DNA of 64,000 nt, from contig JAQSEB010000072.1 in the NCBI GenBank assembly GCA_030063045.1, positions 372,001 through 436,000 of the forward strand, written 5' to 3'. The stretch's first letter is position 1. Every line of letters starts with the position of its first letter. Shown one piece after another: positions 58,488-64,000 of the stretch. A model generated the notes under the pieces. That model did not search any database, was not told where the DNA came from, and saw nothing but the letters and a program-made list of their open reading frames with translations. The position numbers and the translations under genes were made by a program. Source of the stretch: Pratylenchus scribneri. Taxonomy: Eukaryota > Nematoda > Chromadorea > Rhabditida > Pratylenchidae.

Positions 58488-59754
58488 AATAGTGGAAATC
58501 GGGCATAACTAGTAATGGCCGGCCAAAACTAGTAATGGCCGAAAATCGGCCAATACTAGTTATGCCCGGGCATAACTAGTAATGGCCGGCCAAAACTGGT
58601 AATGCCCGGGCAAAACTGGATTAAGATGAAAACAAGGTGGATATTGGGGGATTAAGGTGGATATAGGGGGATTAAGGTGGATATTGGGGGATTAAGGTGG
58701 ATATTGGGGGATTAAGGTGGATATAGGGGGATTAAGGTGGATATAGGGGGATTAAGGTGGATATTGGGGGATTAAGGTGGATATTGGGGGATTAAGGTGG
58801 ATATAGGGGGATTAAGGTGGATATTGGGGGATTAAGGTGGATATTGGGGGATTGAGGTGGATATTGGGGGATTAAGGTGGATATAGGGGGATTAAGGTGG
58901 ATATTGGGGGATTAAGGTGGATATTGGGGGAATACGCCCTGGAATAGATGGGAAATGGTCCGGAAGGCCACTGGAAGGTAGGGAAAGTGCAACAGAGGCC
59001 GGGAGAGTTCGAGGGATTAAGCCGGATAGGGGGATTTATGGTGGATATAGAGGGGTTAAGCCCAGAAATGGATGCTAAATGCCCCAGAAGGCCATTGGAA
59101 GATCGGGGAAATGTAAGACCGGAGACAGAGTGGGATTAAGGAGGATTTAGGTAGAATAAGCCGGGTTAAGCCTAGCTAGGGGCTGGGGATTAGGGTTATG
59201 GGTTCGGAGCATAGGAATCTCGCGAAGCCGGAAGCAAAACAGCCTAAACCAGGACTCGCGACCTTCCATTTAGGGGTTTAATCCCCCTTAATCCTCCTTA
59301 ATCCCCATATATCCGGCTTAATCCCGCGTATCTACTGACCTCTGTTACACTTTCCCGACCTTCCACTGTCCCTCCGGAAAATTTCCCAACTATTTCGGGA
59401 CTTAATTCGACTAAATCCCCCATTATCCATCTTAATCCTCCTATATCCGGCTATATCCCACGCACTTTCAGGCACTTCCCCAACCTTCCAGTGGCCTTCC
59501 GTGGCATTTCCCATCCATTTCGGGGCTTATTCCCCCAATATCCACCTTAATCCCTCTATATCCACCTTAATCCCCCAATAACCTTAATCCCCCAATATCC
59601 ACCTTAATCCACCAATATCCACCTTGTTTTCATCTTAATCCAGTTTTGCCCGGGCATAACCAGTTTTGGCCGGCCATTACTAGTTTTGGCCGGCCATTAC
59701 TAGTTTTGGCTGGCCATTACTAGTTATGCCCGATTTCCACTATTGGCCGTAACA
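58488..59754. mobile_element. 1.27-kb non-autonomous element with GGATTAAGGTGG minisatellite
   Basis: Ends TGTTACGGCCAATAGTGG are inverted, and the inverted match runs on through CGGGCATAACTAGTAATGG. TATA lies on both sides (58484-58487 and 59755-59758). In unit 3 the empty site AGAAATATTTACAAAT (47691 on) has exactly the length expected for a 4-bp duplication. Inside is a 20-bp tandem repeat around GGGGGATTAAGGTGGATAT at 58627-58930, and a short inverted counterpart at 59520-59630. It lies in an intron of unit 4. Confidence 0.93.
58627..58935. repeat. 20-bp tandem array inside the unit 4 element
   Basis: About 15 copies of a 20-bp unit (GGTGGATATTGGGGGATTAA, alternating ATTGGG and ATAGGG). 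It expanded only on the left arm; the right arm keeps about four copies in inverted orientation. Confidence 0.93.
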
Positions 59755-61286
59755 TATACAAATTACATTTTTTTTAAATTTAATGTCATAATTATTAATT
59801 TTGTACCTGATAATGTAAAAAACATTCCATTCCTTTTATCCCCTGTATTTATTCGCAACTCTTTGGCCCCGACAATTTCGTCAAATTCAATGATCTTTTT
59901 TAAATCATATTCAATTTCTTTGACATTTTCAATTCTCTTCCCCTTTTCCATTTTTTCTTTAATTTTTACCTTTTCTTCCTTTCCAATTCTAATAATTATA
60001 TTTCGAATGAGTTCATCAATTTCTGTCAAATTTGGCTGATTTTTCATTATTTCTTCCATTTTATTTTTCATTTTTTTGTACTTTCCCAAATTTTTTAGTT
60101 GCTGTTCAATTGTTGGAAAATTTCTAAGCAATTCTTTTGGCACTAATGCCATATTTATGTCAATTGGAATTTTTCGTTTAAATTGCATTTTTATAATTGG
60201 AACTTGGCTGTTGATTTTTTCTAATGAAACCATTTTTTCTGCCTATAAAATAATTTTGCATAATTTATTAAAATATTTTTAACCTGACAAAGATAACAAT
60301 AAAGTGAAACTTCATCTCCATTTTCACATTTTTTCTCAACACATTTTGTTTCAAAATCGCCCATGAAATTTTTATCGAATTCATTTTGCCAATTTTCACT
60401 CCGTTCATAGGGCAAAAGTACAATTAAATCAATATCAGAATCGACAGAATTCAATTTTAGTTGCATTGAACCCGAAATTAGCATTCTGCTTTCTTCATTC
60501 TAAAAATATAATTTTTGGTTGGAAAAAAATTAAATTTTAAACTGGATAATTAATACATGAATTTCAAAATTGAATAAACCAGTAATTTAAATTTTTACAC
60601 TTTCACTAACCCATTTTGTCAATATTTCCATCATTTCCAGGATTGTGAATTCACTTTGATTTAAATATCTTTTCCGATTGGCCATCCTTCTCTTCTCATT
60701 TTCCTCAATCTCATCAGGATCTGGAAATTCTCCATAGCCTTTATTTTTTAACAATTCTACGAGCTTAATTTGAAATTTTAAATAATTTATTGAAAATTCA
60801 ATCACTACCTTTTCAATAATTAAATGTTCATTTATTTGTTTCTTTTCCTCTTCTAATGTAATTTTATTTTCTTCTCCTTTTTTCCTGGCCTTGTATCGCC
60901 AATTTTCTTCTCGTTCCACTTTTTTTCTCGCCTTCCTTTCTTTTTTACTTTGTCTGGATTTTTTAATATTTCCCCTCTTATTTTTTCCTATTACTATTTT
61001 TCGTTCATTTTCTTTTTTAGAGCTCACTGAATCTCCGATAAAATTTTTGGAATTGGCATTTTGTTTATTTTCTCCTAAAATTTCTTCTTCTTTTTGATGC
61101 TCTGCTCTTTTATTAGTATGTAATTCGGAATCCACCGTATGTATTATATGGCTGAGTTGCTCTTTGTTCTCTGCATTTTCACTTCTTTCAGCGATTTCGG
61201 TATCAACAGAGATAATTTCTTAGTTTTATTTAATAAAAGATTAAAATCTATTTTTTCTTTCTTAACAGCAGCAGAAGATTATTTTA

Positions 61287-62112
61287 ACTAACCTCAGGAG
61301 GAATTAAAACAGGCGGAATTATTCTTAGTCAAACAGGCGGAATTATTCTTAGTCAACCAGGCGGAATTATTCTTAGTCAACCAGGCGGAATCATTCTAAG
61401 TCAACCAGGCGGAATTATTCTTAGTAAGCCAGGCGGAATTATTCTTAGTCAATCAGGCGGAATTATTCTTAGTCAAACAGACGGAATTATTCTTAGTCAG
61501 CCAGGCGGAATTATTCTTAGTCAGCCAGGCGGAATTATTCTTAGTCAACCAGGCGGAATTATTCTTAGTCAACCAGGCGGAATTATTCTAAGTCAGCCAG
61601 GCGGAATTATTCTTAGTCAACCAGGCGGAATTATTCTAAGTCAGCCAGGCGGAATTATTCTTAGTCAGCCAGGCGGAATTATTCTAAGTCAACCAGGCGG
61701 AATTATTCTTAGTCAACCAGGCGGAATTATTCTAAGTCAGCCAGGCGGAATTATTCTTAGTCAACCAGGCGGAATTATTCTAAGTCAGCCAGGCGGAATT
61801 ATTCTTAGTCAGCCAGGCGGAATTATTCTAAGTCAACCAGGCGGAATTATTCTTAGTCAACCAGGCGGAATTATTCTAAGTCAGCCAGGCGGAATTATTC
61901 TTAGTCAACCAGGCGGAATTATTCTAAGTCAGCCAGGCGGAATTATTCTTAGTCAACCAGGCGGAATTATTCTTAGTCAACCAGGCGGAATTATTCTTAG
62001 TCAACCAGGCGGAATTATTCTAAGTCAGCCAGGCGGAATTATTCTTAGTCAACCAGGCGGAATTATTCTAAGTCAGCCAGGCGGAATTATTCTTAGTCAG
62101 CCAGGCGGAAAT
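61287..62112. repeat. 24-bp minisatellite, unit 4, largest array
   Basis: About 34 very homogeneous copies of the unit containing GGCGGAATTATTCT. Two main variants, CTTAGTCAACCA and CTAAGTCAGCCA, alternate in higher-order blocks. Homogeneity and order suggest recent expansion. It is in the intron between the last helical exon and the Ser/Asp exon. Confidence 0.95.
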
Positions 62113-64000
62113 AAAACAGGCGAAATTATTTTTAACTAACCAGTAGAAGAAATTTTTGGACTAGATGGAACATTTTCCGATGTCCCAAAATTTTCTTCTA
62201 GAGTATCAAAAGAAGTAATGCTTGCTTCTTTCTTTTCATTTCTCATTTCTTCTTTCTTCGAAGTATTGTCGTCCAATTTTAATTCATCCTCACCAACATT
62301 TGTTGTTATTTGAATATTTTCATCTACTTTAGGCTTAAATTTTTCCCATATTTTTTTAATTCCATTGAATCCAATCAATTCGACAAATATTTTTTTTGCA
62401 TCTTTATTTTTTAAACCTTAACAATGGTTTATTTTTTTCAAAACAAATTTGTCTTACTTTCGATTATTTGGATAAAGAAATTCTTCCTAGCTCTACTTTC
62501 TTCAACACCCAAAGAAATATGTGTGTTAAATTGTTGGATCAATTCGTTCAGATTTAATTGATGAATTCGCTTTATATATTCAGCAAATTTTTCTCTTTTG
62601 TTTTCTTCCCATTCTTTATCGTGTTTTTCATATTTCCATTAACTCAAAATTTCATCAAAAATTTCTTCTATTTTTTCTTTCGTAAAAATTTCTTTTGCTG
62701 CTTTCTCAATTACTTCCAATATATCCGATTGTAATCTTGCTATATTTATTTTATTGTCAATTAATGAATCCAATTTCACATTTCCTATTGAATCATATTT
62801 ATCTGAAAAGGGTAACAAAATGATAAAATAAATATTTTCTTGATTTACTTAATAAATCCATTCGTCTTTTCCTATTTCGCCATATTTGAGCTAAAATTTT
62901 TAGTTTCGTTTTTGAATTCTTTGCTTTTTCTAAATTTTCAAATTTCTTGTCAATATAGCGTGCCCAACTGAAAAAGTTCACTGCCAATTTATTGGCAACT
63001 CGGTCTTCTTCATTTTCAGCGTACAGAGCTTCCAAGAAATGTTCACGTAAAATGGAGTCCATTGAAAAATCTTTAAAAAATTTTATTTGACATAATTTAA
63101 AGAAAAGTATGAAATTTGCAATCCCAATTTTGCATCTTTCGATTAAAATTGAAAAAGGCCTTATTATTTATTATTATATATTTACCCCATACTAAGCGAA
63201 AAGAATTGTGTATGTGTATAAAATTATTTTTAATTAGTATGAAAGTTCTGGTCAAAATGAAATTAAATAATCATTGATTTTTGTTCACTTAATAAAATTC
63301 AATAATTTAAGTAAATGTTGTTAATTAATAAAACAAAGAATTAGGAAATTCTAATTATGTTGCTGTAAATAATAAAGTTCGAGAATTGAAAATTATAATT
63401 TTTATTGTAAATTTTGAATGAACCTTTCTCATCAGTTAAAAGTGGGCTATTCATTGAAGCGGGCACCATCGACCACAATCGAATCATTCCACCAAATTTT
63501 CCTATTAATTTCTTAGTTTCACCATTATCTATCATGTTCATTCCAGTTATAAAACCCTCATAATTTTCTCCTAATAATTGTTTTTGTAATTTCCATGCAA
63601 TTTTTTGCACATTTTCTTGTTTACATAAATCACTTTTATATTCTTTAATTGAATTTTCTTTTCCATTATATTCCAAACAATAAACTTGTTCTTCTAAAAT
63701 TTTCAATTTAAATGTTATCAATTATTTTTTAACCTTCAATATAGTCCATTTTCATTTTAATGAGTCCCTTAAATCGAGTCAATATGCAAATATTTTCCAT
63801 TGAATCAAAATTTTCTCCTCTTTTTTCATATATTTCTTCTAACAATTCAGAAATTTTCCTCTTTATCATTTTGAAATATTCCGGATATTTTTTGCCTAAT
63901 CCACATTTTTCTGAAGCATTTTGTGCCTTTTTTATTTCTCTAATCAATGTGGACATTGCAATTCGTCTTTGGCTAATCATGGATTCTGGCAAATAGTCTT

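Larger units (their letters stand above)
57203..60650 (-). other. Unit 4 poly(A)-polymerase-like module, open
   Basis: LISGSM, SDIDLIVLLPYE (60484 down), IPIDINMALVPKELLRNFP (about 60160), GYRANKQIVDLL, IFGFFNGTTLAVMICKLA (about 58290), WKVITPGFPSQNAAFQI (about 58020), LAFCNFLQLKLRIELP, YFHIKPEKILDK and CTIWLAGIKLKDN are all present and open. All three carboxylates are kept. The third-Asp exon carries an extra loop of about 50 residues (EEKVKIKEKMEKGKRIEN and on), shared with unit 3 but absent from units 1 and 2. Confidence 0.8.
57203..64000 (-). pseudogene. Array unit 4: same fusion gene, 5' end outside window
   Basis: Enters the window in the exon with YLPESMISQRRIAMS (63992 down). It continues through an EYNGKENSIKEYKSDLCKQE exon, MDSILREHFLEALY (63062), a DKYDSIGNVKLDS exon, LIGFNGIKKIW (62378), the minisatellite intron, the Ser/Asp and Lys/Glu exon (61135-60790) and the polymerase-like module to TAG at 57203-57205. 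The coil exon is almost identical in protein to that of unit 3, so units 3 and 4 are the closest pair here. An in-frame TAA at 62641-62639 lies in a helical exon, just before WKYEKHDKEW. The polymerase-like part has no visible lesion, although one intron holds a 1.27-kb transposon. Confidence 0.68.

Noticed and set aside
61287..62112. CRISPR array
   Set aside because: The repeats are contiguous with no unique spacers, and the surrounding genes are eukaryotic.

Overview
The window is nuclear DNA from an AT-rich eukaryote with short GT-AG introns, almost certainly a nematode. The evidence is a nematode-type serpentine chemoreceptor tail at the left edge, a dynamin/DRP-1 orthologue split into about a dozen small exons, and an APP-domain protein. 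Low GC, many small non-autonomous transposons and secreted-protein genes would fit a tylenchid plant parasite such as a root-knot nematode, but that is inference; no sequence here fixes the species.

Left third (1-16.2 kb, mostly + strand, ordinary single-copy genes): the 3' end of a chemoreceptor-like 7TM gene; a full drp-1-like mitochondrial-fission dynamin (1789-5823) with a 640-bp foldback element in one intron and two GC-AG introns; a relic of a Gly-rich gene; a decayed hAT transposon with a broken minus-strand transposase (7098-9725); a small type I membrane protein whose ectodomain resembles the growth-factor-like domain of amyloid precursor protein; a Gly/Ser/Cys-rich protein; a secreted three-EF-hand protein; and a 79-residue protein with 14 cysteines.

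Right three quarters (16.2-64 kb, all minus strand): four tandem copies, read right to left, of a large multi-exon gene I do not recognise as a described family. Unit 1 is 16238-27619, unit 2 is 29556-41763, unit 3 is 45943-55834, and unit 4 is 57203 to beyond the right edge. Each complete copy begins with a signal-peptide exon. It continues through about a dozen exons of charged, helical, repeat-like sequence, mostly joined at phase 1, then an acidic/Lys-Glu coiled segment. It ends in a poly(A)-polymerase-like module: nucleotidyltransferase with all three carboxylates, central domain, and an RNA-binding-like tail. Intron phases run on correctly between the two halves, so I read each unit as one secreted fusion protein of roughly 2,000 residues. 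An apparently secreted poly(A)-polymerase-like protein is the most interesting object here. Unit 2 is nearly intact, with one homopolymer frameshift; units 1, 3 and 4 carry stops, a frameshift or transposon insertions in exons.

The array is peppered with non-autonomous elements whose boundaries can be fixed from target-site duplications and, for three of them, from the empty site in a sister unit. They fall into hAT-like elements with 8-bp duplications, foldback elements with GGTAAT ends and 8-bp duplications, and elements with TGTYG/TGTTRC-type ends and 4-bp YATA duplications. A 24-bp minisatellite sits in the same intron of all four units. Intergenic DNA and a Cys-rich gene remnant were duplicated along with the units.
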